The notes below the pieces were generated by a model, which searched no databases, was not told the origin of the DNA, and saw only the letters and a list, made by a program, of their open reading frames with translations. DNA of 64,000 nt from assembly GCF_003046185.1 (NCBI RefSeq), contig NZ_PZZL01000003.1, positions 248,001 through 312,000 of the forward strand, given 5' to 3'. The translations under genes and the position numbers were made by a program. Below, piece after piece: positions 54,440 to 63,175 of the stretch. The number at the start of each line of letters is the position of its first letter. The stretch's first letter is position 1. The DNA comes from Phreatobacter oligotrophus (GTDB lineage Bacteria; Pseudomonadota; Alphaproteobacteria; Rhizobiales; Phreatobacteraceae).

Positions 54440-55116
54440 CCGACTCCCGGCTCCGTCAGGATGAAGCGGGGATCGGCGGCATCGTCCCCGAGCTTGTCGC
54501 GGATATGCCCGACGGCGATGCGCAGATAGTGGGTGTCCTCCACATGGGCGGGACCCCAGATCGTCGCCAGCAGTTGGCGGTGCGTGACCAGCCGGCCCTG
54601 GTGGCGGGCGAGCAGCGCCAGGACGTCATATTCCTTGCGCGTCAGCTTCACCTCGGCGCCCTCCAGCGTCACTGCCCGGCGGGCAAGATCGATCACCAAG
54701 GACCCGATCGCCACGGCCGGGCTCTCGGCGGTGGCCGGCCGGCGGCTGCGGGTCAGCGCCCGCAGGCGCGCCAGCAGCTCGCCCGCCGCAAAGGGCTTGG
54801 TCACGTAATCGTCGGCCCCGGCATCGAGGGCGGCGATCTTCTCGCCCTCCCCGTCGCGCACCGAGAGGATCAGGATCGGCACCTGCGACCATTCGCGGAT
54901 GGCCGCCACCACGGCCTTGCCGTCCATGTCGGGCAGGCCGAGATCGAGGATGACGACGTCGGGTGCCGAGGTCGCGGCGCGCTCGATCCCCTCGCGGCCG
55001 CGCGCCGCCTCCTCCACCGTCATGCCGGCGCTGCCGAGGATGATGCCGAGGAACCGTCGGATCGGCGCCTCGTCCTCGACCACCAGCACGCGCAGCGCCT
55101 GTCCGCTCTCCGTCAT
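54424..55116 (-). CDS. kdpE: KdpE response regulator
   Basis: This 230-residue OmpR-type regulator has a receiver domain (about 8-125) with phosphoacceptor D58 in 'VVILDLGLPDMDG' and lysine in 'VTKPFAAGELLARL', then a winged helix (about 135-228) with 'LTRKEYDVLALLARHQGRLVTHRQLLATIWG'. It activates the kdp promoter under potassium limitation. It starts inside the last codons of kdpD (four-base overlap), and its 3' end overlaps bchJ convergently. Confidence 0.95.
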   Translation of the reverse strand: MTESGQALRVLVVEDEAPIRRFLGIILGSAGMTVEEAARGREGIERAATSAPDVVILDLGLPDMDGKAVVAAIREWSQVPILILSVRDGEGEKIAALDAGADDYVTKPFAAGELLARLRALTRSRRPATAESPAVAIGSLVIDLARRAVTLEGAEVKLTRKEYDVLALLARHQGRLVTHRQLLATIWGPAHVEDTHYLRIAVGHIRDKLGDDAADPRFILTEPGVGYRLA

Positions 55117-57815
55117 CGCGCCTCCTCGGGCGGCTCGCTCGCCGGTGCGCGGGGCAGCACGAGGGCGATCGCCGTCCCGCGTCCGCCCGGCCCCGCATCG
55201 ATGGCGACGCGTCCGCCATGGGCTTCCACGAAGCCGCGCACGATGGCAAGCCCGAGGCCGGTGCCCGAGGGCGCGCCATCCCCCCGGGCGGCACGGTAGA
55301 ACTGGTCGAAGACGCGCTCGCGATCGGCGACCGGAATGCCCGGCCCCTCGTCGGTGACGGTCAGCACCACCATGTCGCCGGCCGCGGCGCCGCCGATGGT
55401 GATGCGGCCGCCGGGCGGGCCGTATTTCGCGGCGTTCTCCACCACATTGGCGAGGGCCTGGCCGATCAGCACGGGATCGACCAGCGCCCGCGGCAGGTCG
55501 CGCGGCATGTCGACGACGAGGTCGTGGCCAGCGAGCGGGCGGGCGAGATCGCTGCGCACCCGGCCCACCACCTCGCGCAGGTCGACGCTCTGCGCCTTGG
55601 GCGTGAGCACGCCATGGCCGAGGCGGGTCATGTCGAGGAGGTTCTGGACATAGCGATCGAGGCGGCGCGCCTCGTCCAGCGCCGTGCCGATGAGCTCCGA
55701 GCGGTTCTCCGCCGTCAGCGCCGTGTCGGCGTCGGCGAGCGTCGTCACCGCACCGATCACCGTCACCAGCGGCGTCCGCAGATCGTGGCTGACCGAGTTG
55801 AGCAAGGCCGCCCGCAGCTTCTCGCCCTCGGCGGTGACGCGCGCGTCCTCGAGATCGGCGGCCAGCGTGAAGCGCTCCAGCGCCACGGCGACCTGGTCCT
55901 CGACTGCGAGAAGCAGCCGCTTGGTCTCCGGGTCGAGGCCCTGGGCGGCATCGCGGAACTGCACGCCGATCACGCCGAGGATGCGGCGGGCGGTGGCGAG
56001 CGGCACGAAGAGCCAGTCCGAAGTCGGCAGCGTCGTGGTGCCGGCGCCCGCCGGCTCGTTGCGCTCGAAGGCCCAGCGCGCCGCGCCCTCGGCCTTCACG
56101 TCCAGTTCCTCGATGGAGGGATGGCCCTGCACCTGTTCGAGCGCCCCCGAGGGCCCCGGCATGAGGATGAGCGAGCGGCAGTTGAGGGTCACGGCGATAT
56201 GGGCCGCAGCCGCCCAGAGCACGTCATCGGCCTTGGTGGCGGCGGCGATCTTGCGGGCGAACTCGTAGAGCGTTTCGGTCCGCCGGCGCGCCGCCCGCAT
56301 CGAATCCACCTGGGCCTTGAGCCGGCTCGCCAGCGTGCCGGTGAAGACCGCGCTGATGAGGAAGACCAGCAGCGCCACGACGGCCTCGTGCTGCTCCACG
56401 GCGAGCGAGTAGTAGGGTGTCGTGAAGAAGAAATTGTAGACGAGGAAGCCAAGTCCGCTGGCGAGAATGGCCGCGGCAAGGCCGCGCCGGAAGGCCACCA
56501 CCGACACCGCCACCAGATAGGGGATGGCGATGGAGGCGACCGGCAGGATGGACCAGAAGGGCCAGGCGATGGCGGTGGCAGCGGCCATGGCGCCGCAGGT
56601 CTCCAGGGTGATCGCGCCCCAGTCGCGCCAGCCCGGCAACTCCGGCGCTGCCAGCATCCTGCGACGCTCGACGCGGGCGCGGTGGGTGACCACGGTCACC
56701 TCGAAATCGGTGGCGAGGTCGAGGATCCGGTCGCTCACCGGCTCGCGCAGCAGCACCCAGGGCCAGCGCTGGCGGGGCCGTCCCACCACAAGCCGCGTGA
56801 CATTGCGCGAGCGGGCGAAGGCGAGGAGTTCCGCCGCCACGTCCCGCTCGGTATGGCGCGTCACCACCTCCGCGCCGAGCGTCTCGGCGAGGCGCAGAGC
56901 CTCGGTGGTCGTGGCCCGCGCCTCCTCGCCCAGCGCCTCGTGGGCCGGCGTGACGACGGTCGCGACGATCCAGGGAATGCGGGCGCGATCGGCCATGCGC
57001 TTGCCGGCGCGCACCAGGGCCTTCGCCACCGGCGCCTCGTTGACGCAGACGAGCAGGCGCTCCTGCGTCGGCCAGGGACCCTTCACCGCATGGGCCTGCA
57101 TGTAGGTGAGCATGTCCGCGTCGACGCGGCTCGCCGCCGTGCGCAGCGCCAGTTCGCGCAAGGCCGTCAGGTTGCCCTTGGTGAAGAAGCTCTCCAGCGC
57201 CCGGCCGACCTGCTGCGGCACATAGACCTTGCCCTCGCGCAGCCGGTTGATGAGCTCCTCCGGCGGCAGGTCGATCAGCTCGATTTCATCGGCCCGCTGC
57301 AGCACCTCGTCCGGCACGGTCTCCTGCACGCGCACGCCGGTGATGCTGGCGACGACATCGTTGAGGCTCTCGATGTGCTGGATGTTCAGCGTCGTCGTGA
57401 CGTCGATGCCGGCATCCAGCACCTCCACCACATCCTGCCAGCGCTTGGGATGGCGGGCGCCCGGCACGTTGGTGTGGGCGAACTCGTCGATCAGGGCGAG
57501 CTGGGGGCGCCGCGCCAGCAGGCCGTCGAGGTCGAGTTCCTCCAGCACCTGGCCGCGATAGGGCACGGTCTTGCGCGGCAGCACCTCGAGGCTGGCCAGC
57601 AGCCCCGCCGTCTCCGCCCGCCCATGGGTCTCCACCAGGGCCACAACGACATCGCGCCCGGCGCGCTGGCGCTGCCGGGCTTCCTCCAGCATGGCAAAGG
57701 TCTTCCCCACGCCGGGCGAGGCGCCGAGGAAGATCTTGAGCCGGCCCCGCCCGTCGCGCCGATGCGCGTCGAGCAGGGCCTGGGGGTCGGGGCGGTCAGG
57801 TTCGGTCGTCGCCAT
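55113..57815 (-). CDS. kdpD: KdpD potassium sensor histidine kinase
   Basis: This 900-residue protein has the N-terminal KdpD domain (about 20-230) with Walker-type 'GASPGVGKTFAMLEEA' and 'LIDEFAHTNVPGARHPKRWQDVVEVLDAGIDV'. A UspA-like domain follows (about 250-370), then four membrane helices (about 395-500), GAF (about 530-645) and HisKA with the phosphorylated histidine in 'SVSHDLRTPLVTVIG' (about 668). The ATPase comes last, with 'NVVENAAKYGPPG', 'DEGPGIP' and 'GTGLGLAI'. It senses low potassium and turgor and phosphorylates KdpE. It is fused into the transporter operon, four bases after kdpC. Confidence 0.96.
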   Translation of the reverse strand: MATTEPDRPDPQALLDAHRRDGRGRLKIFLGASPGVGKTFAMLEEARQRQRAGRDVVVALVETHGRAETAGLLASLEVLPRKTVPYRGQVLEELDLDGLLARRPQLALIDEFAHTNVPGARHPKRWQDVVEVLDAGIDVTTTLNIQHIESLNDVVASITGVRVQETVPDEVLQRADEIELIDLPPEELINRLREGKVYVPQQVGRALESFFTKGNLTALRELALRTAASRVDADMLTYMQAHAVKGPWPTQERLLVCVNEAPVAKALVRAGKRMADRARIPWIVATVVTPAHEALGEEARATTTEALRLAETLGAEVVTRHTERDVAAELLAFARSRNVTRLVVGRPRQRWPWVLLREPVSDRILDLATDFEVTVVTHRARVERRRMLAAPELPGWRDWGAITLETCGAMAAATAIAWPFWSILPVASIAIPYLVAVSVVAFRRGLAAAILASGLGFLVYNFFFTTPYYSLAVEQHEAVVALLVFLISAVFTGTLASRLKAQVDSMRAARRRTETLYEFARKIAAATKADDVLWAAAAHIAVTLNCRSLILMPGPSGALEQVQGHPSIEELDVKAEGAARWAFERNEPAGAGTTTLPTSDWLFVPLATARRILGVIGVQFRDAAQGLDPETKRLLLAVEDQVAVALERFTLAADLEDARVTAEGEKLRAALLNSVSHDLRTPLVTVIGAVTTLADADTALTAENRSELIGTALDEARRLDRYVQNLLDMTRLGHGVLTPKAQSVDLREVVGRVRSDLARPLAGHDLVVDMPRDLPRALVDPVLIGQALANVVENAAKYGPPGGRITIGGAAAGDMVVLTVTDEGPGIPVADRERVFDQFYRAARGDGAPSGTGLGLAIVRGFVEAHGGRVAIDAGPGGRGTAIALVLPRAPASEPPEEAR

Positions 57816-57819
57816 GCGT

Positions 57820-58410
57820 TCAGGGCAGATCCGCGTCGAGGGCGAGGTTCAGCGCCAGGACATTGACGCGCGGTTCGCCGAGGACCCCGAGATTACGCCC
57901 TTCCACGTGGCGTTGCACCAGCGCCTCGACACGGGCGGGGGCGACGCCGCGGGCGCTCGCGACGCGGGCGACCTGCACCATCGCCGCGGCGGGCGAGATG
58001 TGCGGGTCGAGGCCCGAGGCGGAGGCGGTGACGAGGTCGGCCGGCGCCTGCGCCATGCCCAGCGCCGCGGCACGCGCCTGCATGGCCTCCAGCAGCGCCT
58101 TGGACGAGGGGCCGAGATTGGACCCGCTGGAGGAGGCGGCGTTGTAGGGCGCATCGACCGTCTTGGTGGCATCGGCGGGATCGGCGGCGCTGGTCGCCGA
58201 GGGGCGGCCATGGATGTAGCGCGGGCCGGTGAAGGCCTGGCCGATCAGCTCGGAGCCGACGACCCGGTCCCCCTTCGTGACCAGAGAGCCATTGGCCTGG
58301 TGGGGCATCAGCCCCTGGGCGAGGCCGGTGATCGCCAGCGGATAGGCGAGGCCGGTGACGAGGGTAAAGAGAACCGTCAAGACAAGGGCCGGACGCAGCA
58401 GGGCGAGCAT
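57820..58410 (-). CDS. kdpC: KdpC subunit of the potassium-transporting ATPase
   Basis: This 196-residue protein has one N-terminal membrane helix (about 8-30) and a periplasmic domain with '[12 protein letters not shown]', '[17 protein letters not shown]', '[27 protein letters not shown]' and '[16 protein letters not shown]', all KdpC signatures. It stabilises the KdpAB complex and aids ATP binding. It sits 12 bases after kdpB. Confidence 0.96.
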   Translation of the reverse strand: MLALLRPALVLTVLFTLVTGLAYPLAITGLAQGLMPHQANGSLVTKGDRVVGSELIGQAFTGPRYIHGRPSATSAADPADATKTVDAPYNAASSSGSNLGPSSKALLEAMQARAAALGMAQAPADLVTASASGLDPHISPAAAMVQVARVASARGVAPARVEALVQRHVEGRNLGVLGEPRVNVLALNLALDADLP

Positions 58411-58422
58411 GGAAGCCTCCGT

Positions 58423-60489
58423 TCAGGCGAGGCGCAGGAGATCGACGATGATGTCGATCGCCTTGATGCCGATGAAGGGCACGATGAGGCCGCCAAGGCC
58501 ATAGATCGTGAGGTTGCGGGTGAGCAGGGCCGAGGCCGAGGACGGCACGTAGGAGACGCCCTTCAGCGCGATCGGGATCAGCGCGACGATGACCAGCGCA
58601 TTGAAGATGATCGCCGAGAGGATCGCCGATTGCGGCGTGCCGAGGCCCATGACGTCGAGCACGGCGAGGCCGGGATAGGCGGTCCCGAACAGGGCGGGGA
58701 GGATGGCGAAATACTTCGCCACGTCGTTGGCGATGGAGAAGGTCGTCAGCGCGCCGCGCGAGATGAGCAGCTGCTTGCCGACCAGGACGATCTCGATGAG
58801 CTTGGTCGGGTCGCTGTCGAGGTCGATGAGGTTGCCGGCCTCCTTGGCGGCGGGCGTGCCGGAGTTCATGGCGACGCCGACATCGGCCTGGGCCAGCGCA
58901 GGCGCGTCGTTGGAGCCGTCGCCGCACATGGCGACGAGGCGGCCCTCGGCCTGCTCCTTGCGGATGAGCTCGAGCTTGCGCTCCGGCGTCGCCTCGGCGA
59001 GGAAATCATCGACCCCGGCCTCGGCGGCGATGGCGGCGGCGGTCAGCGGGTTGTCGCCGGTGATCATCACCGTGCGGATGCCCATGCGCCGCAACTCGGC
59101 GAAGCGCTCGCGGATGCCCGGCTTCACGATATCCTTGAGATGGACGACGCCGAGGATGCGGTCGCCGCGGGCGACCACCAGCGGCGTGCCGCCGCTCATG
59201 GCGATGCGCCGGACGATGGCGTCGAGCGCCGCATCGGCGGGCCGGCCGACCAGCCGCAGCATCGCATCCGAGGCGCCCTTGCGGATGGCGGTGCCATCCG
59301 TGAGGTCGACGCCGGACATGCGGGTCTGGGCGGTGAAGGGCACGAACGTCATGCCGGCGCGATCGACCTGGGAGATGCCGAATTTGCGGGCGGCGAGGTC
59401 GACGATGGATTTGCCCTCCGGCGTGTCGTCGGCGAGCGAGGCGAGGCAGGCGGCCTCGGCCAGCTCCCGGTCGGTGACGCCCGGCACCGGCTCGAAGGCA
59501 TCGGCCATGCGGTTGCCGAAGGTGATCGTGCCGGTCTTGTCGAGCAGCAGCACGTCGATGTCACCGGCAGCCTCCACGGCGCGGCCGGACTTGGCCACGA
59601 CATTGGCCTTCACCAGCCGGTCCATGCCGGCAATGCCGATGGCCGAGAGCAGGCCGCCGATCGTGGTCGGGATCAGCGTGATGAACAGGGCGGCGAGATA
59701 GATCACTGGGATCTCGGTGTTCGACCAGGAGGCGAAGACCGGCAGCGTCACCACGACGAAGAGGAAGACCAGCGTCAGGCCGGCGAGCAGGATGTCGAGG
59801 GCGATCTCGTTCGGCGTCTTCTGGCGCTTGGCGCCCTCGACCAGCGCGATCATGCGGTCGAGGAAGGTCTCGCCCTGGCGGGCCGTGACGCGCACCACAA
59901 GCCAGTCCGAGACGAGGCGCGTGCCGCCGGTGACCGAGGAGCGGTCACCGCCGGACTCGCGGATGACCGGGGCGCTCTCGCCGGTGATGGCGCTCTCGTC
60001 CACCGAGGCGACGCCCTCGATCACCTCGCCATCGGTCGGGATCGTGTCGCCGGCCTCGACGAGGATGATGTCGTCGATGGCGACGTCGTCGATGTCCTTG
60101 GCCTGCCAGACGTCGCGGCGGGTACGCTCCGTCAGCACCTTGGCGCGGGCGTTGGAGCGGGTGGCGCGGAACGCATCGGCCCGGGCCTTGCCGCGACCCT
60201 CGGCCACGGCTTCGGCGAAGTTGGCGAAGAGCACCGTGAACCACAGCCAGATGGCGATCTGCACGCCGATGAAGGCGTTCACGCCCCCGCCGGCGACCTC
60301 GCGGGCGGCGAGGATGGTGGCCAGCACCGCGACCAGCGCGGTGACGAAGATGACGGGGTTGCGCACGAGGCCGCGCGGATCGAGCTTGGCAAAGGCCTGG
60401 AGGGCCGCGGCCCTGAGGATTCGGCCGTCGAACAGGCCGATCTCGGCCGCCGGCGACGGCGCGGGCGTGGTGTTGGGGATCTGGGTCAT
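58423..60489 (-). CDS. kdpB: KdpB, ATPase subunit of the potassium pump
   Basis: This 688-residue P-type ATPase has the actuator TGES (169-172), phosphorylation site DKTGT with D317, nucleotide domain '[14 protein letters not shown]', and hinge '[25 protein letters not shown]'. '[20 protein letters not shown]' marks the membrane region next to KdpA. It drives high-affinity potassium uptake. It is separated from kdpA by 11 bases. Confidence 0.97.
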   Translation of the reverse strand: MTQIPNTTPAPSPAAEIGLFDGRILRAAALQAFAKLDPRGLVRNPVIFVTALVAVLATILAAREVAGGGVNAFIGVQIAIWLWFTVLFANFAEAVAEGRGKARADAFRATRSNARAKVLTERTRRDVWQAKDIDDVAIDDIILVEAGDTIPTDGEVIEGVASVDESAITGESAPVIRESGGDRSSVTGGTRLVSDWLVVRVTARQGETFLDRMIALVEGAKRQKTPNEIALDILLAGLTLVFLFVVVTLPVFASWSNTEIPVIYLAALFITLIPTTIGGLLSAIGIAGMDRLVKANVVAKSGRAVEAAGDIDVLLLDKTGTITFGNRMADAFEPVPGVTDRELAEAACLASLADDTPEGKSIVDLAARKFGISQVDRAGMTFVPFTAQTRMSGVDLTDGTAIRKGASDAMLRLVGRPADAALDAIVRRIAMSGGTPLVVARGDRILGVVHLKDIVKPGIRERFAELRRMGIRTVMITGDNPLTAAAIAAEAGVDDFLAEATPERKLELIRKEQAEGRLVAMCGDGSNDAPALAQADVGVAMNSGTPAAKEAGNLIDLDSDPTKLIEIVLVGKQLLISRGALTTFSIANDVAKYFAILPALFGTAYPGLAVLDVMGLGTPQSAILSAIIFNALVIVALIPIALKGVSYVPSSASALLTRNLTIYGLGGLIVPFIGIKAIDIIVDLLRLA

Positions 60490-60500
60490 GGCGGGGACTT

Positions 60501-62192
60501 TCAGAAGGCCTTGCCGGCGAGGATCGACACCTGTTCGGCGATGGGGCCGAGGGCGAGGACCGGCAGGAAGGTGAGCGCGCCGACGATGAGGATGGTCACC
60601 ACCAGCAGCACGACGAAGACGGGGCCGTGGGTCGGGAAGGTGCCGGCCGAGGCGGGGGCGGTCTTCTTCGCGGCGAGCGAGCCGGCAATGGCGAGGATCG
60701 GCACGATGTAGCCGAAGCGGCCGAGCAGCATGGCAATGCCGAGCAGCGTGTTGTGGAAGGGCACGTTGGCGTTGAAGCCGGCGAAGGCGGAGCCGTTGTT
60801 CCCCGTCGCCGAGGAATAGGCATAGAGCAGCTCCGACAGGCCGTGCGGGCCGGCATCCTGGATGGAGCCCTGCGCCGCGCCGGCGAGAATCGCGATGGCG
60901 GTCAGCGCCAGAGCGCCGATCGGCATGACCAGCAGGGTGAGCGCGGCAAGCTTCACCTCGCGCGCCTCGATCTTCTTGCCGAGATATTCCGGCGTGCGGC
61001 CGACCATGAGCCCGGCCAGGAAGACGGTGAGGATGACGAAGAGCAGCATGCCGGTGAGGCCGACGCCGACACCGCCGAAGACGATCTCGCCGAGCTGCAT
61101 CTGCAGCATGGCGACGAGCCCGCCGAGGGGGGTGAGGCTGTCATGCATGGCATTGACCGAGCCGTTGGAGGCAGCCGTGGTCGCCACCGCCCAGAGCGCC
61201 GAGCCGATGATGCCGAAGCGGACCTCCTTGCCCTCCATGTTACCCGAACCGGGGGCGAGGAGCCCGGCCTGGAGCGGGTTGCCCGCCTTCTCGGCGGCGT
61301 AGAGCGCCACGAAGGCGAGGACCAGCATCACGCCCATAGCGGCGAAGAGTGCGATGCCCTGGCGGCGGTCGCCGACCATCCGGCCATAGGTGAAGCAGAA
61401 GGCCGCCGGGATCGCCAGGATGGCGACAAGCGACAGGAGGTTCGCGATCGCCGTCGGGTTCTCGAAGGGATGGGCGGAATTGACGTTGAAGAAGCCGCCG
61501 CCATTGGTGCCGAGCTGCTTGATGGCGATCTGGCTTGCCACCGGCCCCAGCGCCAGCGTCTGGCGGCCGCCTTCCACGGTCGTGGCATCCACCGAGGCGG
61601 CCAGCGTCTGCGGCATGCCCGTGGCGACGAAGGCGATGGCGAGCAGCACCGAGAGCGGCAGCAGCACATAGAGGACCGAGCGCACGAGGTCGCTCCAGAA
61701 ATTGCCGATGGTGCGCACCTGCCGTCCCGCGAAGCCGCGGGCGACGGCGGCGGCGACCGCCATGCCCGAGGCGGCGGAGACGAAGTTCTGCGTCGTCAGG
61801 CCGACCATCTGGGAGAGGTGCGAGAGCGTCGTCTCGCCACCATAGGACTGCCAGTTGGTGTTGGTGACGAAGGAGATGGCGGTGTTGAAGGCGAGATGCG
61901 CCGGCACGCCGTCGAAGCCCTGCGGGTTCAGCGGCAAGAGGTGCTGGAAGCGCAGGACGAGGAACAGGACGAGAAAGCCGATGGCGTTGAACGCCACCAG
62001 CGACAGCGTGTAGCGCGTCCAGTGCTGGCCCTCCTCGGCGCGGATGCCGGCCGGGGCCAGAAGCGCCCGCTCGAGCGGGGCGAGGAAGGTGGCATCGCCC
62101 GCGAAGACCCGGGCCATGTAGAGGCCGAGCGGAACGGCGATGACGACGAGAAGGCCCGCATAGAGCAGGGCCTGGAGAAGATCCGGTGTCAT
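60501..62192 (-). CDS. kdpA: KdpA, potassium-binding channel-like subunit
   Basis: This 563-residue membrane protein of the SKT superfamily has ten helices and four pore loops. Examples are '[17 protein letters not shown]', '[20 protein letters not shown]' and '[18 protein letters not shown]', each supplying part of the selectivity filter. It binds potassium and passes it to KdpB. It sits 11 bases after kdpF. Confidence 0.97.
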   Translation of the reverse strand: MTPDLLQALLYAGLLVVIAVPLGLYMARVFAGDATFLAPLERALLAPAGIRAEEGQHWTRYTLSLVAFNAIGFLVLFLVLRFQHLLPLNPQGFDGVPAHLAFNTAISFVTNTNWQSYGGETTLSHLSQMVGLTTQNFVSAASGMAVAAAVARGFAGRQVRTIGNFWSDLVRSVLYVLLPLSVLLAIAFVATGMPQTLAASVDATTVEGGRQTLALGPVASQIAIKQLGTNGGGFFNVNSAHPFENPTAIANLLSLVAILAIPAAFCFTYGRMVGDRRQGIALFAAMGVMLVLAFVALYAAEKAGNPLQAGLLAPGSGNMEGKEVRFGIIGSALWAVATTAASNGSVNAMHDSLTPLGGLVAMLQMQLGEIVFGGVGVGLTGMLLFVILTVFLAGLMVGRTPEYLGKKIEAREVKLAALTLLVMPIGALALTAIAILAGAAQGSIQDAGPHGLSELLYAYSSATGNNGSAFAGFNANVPFHNTLLGIAMLLGRFGYIVPILAIAGSLAAKKTAPASAGTFPTHGPVFVVLLVVTILIVGALTFLPVLALGPIAEQVSILAGKAF

Positions 62193-62203
62193 GGATTGAT
62201 CTT

Positions 62204-62293
62204 TCAGAAGCGCTCGGGGCGCAGCAGGGCCACCATCAGGTAGCCGAAGGCGAACAGCGCGAAGGCGAGGCCGAGGCCGATATCGAAGGTCAT
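62204..62293 (-). CDS. kdpF: KdpF, small stabilising subunit
   Basis: This 29-residue single-helix protein starts [17 protein letters not shown] and ends in LLRPERF, the classic KdpF tail. It sits as a lipid-like stabiliser between KdpA and KdpB. I chose the ATG at 62293 because the longer open frame (to 62428) has no family resemblance before it. It precedes kdpA by 11 bases. Confidence 0.9.
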   Translation of the reverse strand: MTFDIGLGLAFALFAFGYLMVALLRPERF

Positions 62294-62300
62294 CGCCGCC

Positions 62301-62387
62301 TCACACGCGCTCGGCGCCGGTGACGGCGGCCGCCACCAGGGCAAAGCCGGCAAGGCCGCCGACAAGGAACAGAATGTCGATCCACAT
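62301..62387 (-). CDS. 28-residue membrane peptide leading the kdp operon
   Basis: This tiny reading frame starts MWIDILFLVGGLAGFALV and ends in GAERV. It is one hydrophobic helix with a short charged tail. GGAG lies 7 bases before its ATG, and its stop is 7 bases ahead of the kdpF start. Its layout mimics KdpF and it is placed like a second small subunit. I recall similar unnamed peptides ahead of kdpF in other proteobacteria, but cannot check this here. Confidence 0.6.
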   Translation of the reverse strand: MWIDILFLVGGLAGFALVAAAVTGAERV

Positions 62388-62431
62388 GGGAGAGCTCCGG
62401 TCTGGGATGGACCGACGCTAGGGATCACGCG

Positions 62432-62480
62432 CGTAAAGCCGCGACGGCGAAAGGAGCGGTGGGCGTAAAGGCGTCGTAAA
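62432..62480 (-). promoter_or_regulatory. candidate KdpE operator
   Basis: Read on the minus strand, TTTACG-ACGCC-TTTACG (62464-62480) is a direct repeat with an 11-base period, the hexamer-N5-hexamer layout of KdpE boxes (TTTATA-N5-TTTACA in E. coli). A third TTTACG lies at 62432-62437. The pair is centred about 85 bases upstream of the leader peptide. Confidence 0.6.
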
Positions 62481-62491
62481 GGCCGCGCGGC

Positions 62492-63115
62492 TCAGCCCGC
62501 GGGACGGCGCAGCACGATGGCCGCGAAATCGCGCGCCAGCCGGTCGATGGCATGGCGGTCTGCGCGATACCATTCCGGCGACCAGTTCATCATGCCGAGA
62601 ATGGCGAGCGCGAGGGTCTCGGCCGGCACGTCATCCGGCACCAGCCGCGCCGCCACGAGATCGGCGACGATGCCGTCCCAGACCGCCTCGTAGCGCTTGC
62701 GCACCGGCCGCGCCGCGGTCCGCACCGCTTCCGGCGCATCGGTGAAGGCCTTGAGGCCGGCCGAGGTGTAGTCGCTGTATTCGAGCAGCGCGTGGAGATG
62801 CGCGGCGATCGCTGCCTCCAGCCGCTCGGCCGGTCCCGCCGTCGCGGGCAGGCCGGACAGCGCCCGCGAAACGCCCTCCTGCACGCGCTCGACGCCATCG
62901 TTCATCACCGCGGCGACGATCGCGTCCTTGGAGGCGAAATGGTAGTAGATGCTGCCTGCCTTGATGCCGACGGCGGCGGCGATGTCGCGCAGGGTCGTGG
63001 CCTTGTAGCCGTTGTGGCGCAGGATCCGCGCCGCGGCGTCCAGGATCGTGCGGCGCCCGTCCCGCGGCGCCGCCTCCATGTCCCTGCTGACCTCAGACGC
63101 GCTCGCGCCGTCCAT
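62492..63115 (-). CDS. TetR family transcriptional regulator
   Basis: This 207-residue repressor has an N-terminal HTH ('TILDAAARILRHNGYKATTLRDIAAAVGIKAGSIYYHFASKDAIV', about 20-65) and a helical ligand domain. I chose the ATG at 63115 because GGAGGGG lies nine bases before it; the longer frame would need a TTG at 63169. It lies 60 bases after the acyl-CoA dehydrogenase gene on the same strand, so it may control fatty-acid or acyl-CoA genes that lie beyond the window. Confidence 0.9.
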   Translation of the reverse strand: MDGASASEVSRDMEAAPRDGRRTILDAAARILRHNGYKATTLRDIAAAVGIKAGSIYYHFASKDAIVAAVMNDGVERVQEGVSRALSGLPATAGPAERLEAAIAAHLHALLEYSDYTSAGLKAFTDAPEAVRTAARPVRKRYEAVWDGIVADLVAARLVPDDVPAETLALAILGMMNWSPEWYRADRHAIDRLARDFAAIVLRRPAG

Positions 63116-63175
63116 TCCGCTCAACCCCTCCGGCCGCCGCGATGTCCCACGCTCCGCCTCGCGCGGCAAGCGGCG

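Noticed and set aside
57571-60711. Open plus-strand frame of over 1000 codons antisense to kdpB/kdpC/kdpD
   Set aside because: It lies across three certain genes on the other strand, is rich in Arg/Gly/Asp/Ala with no domains, and is the usual mirror effect of G/C third positions.
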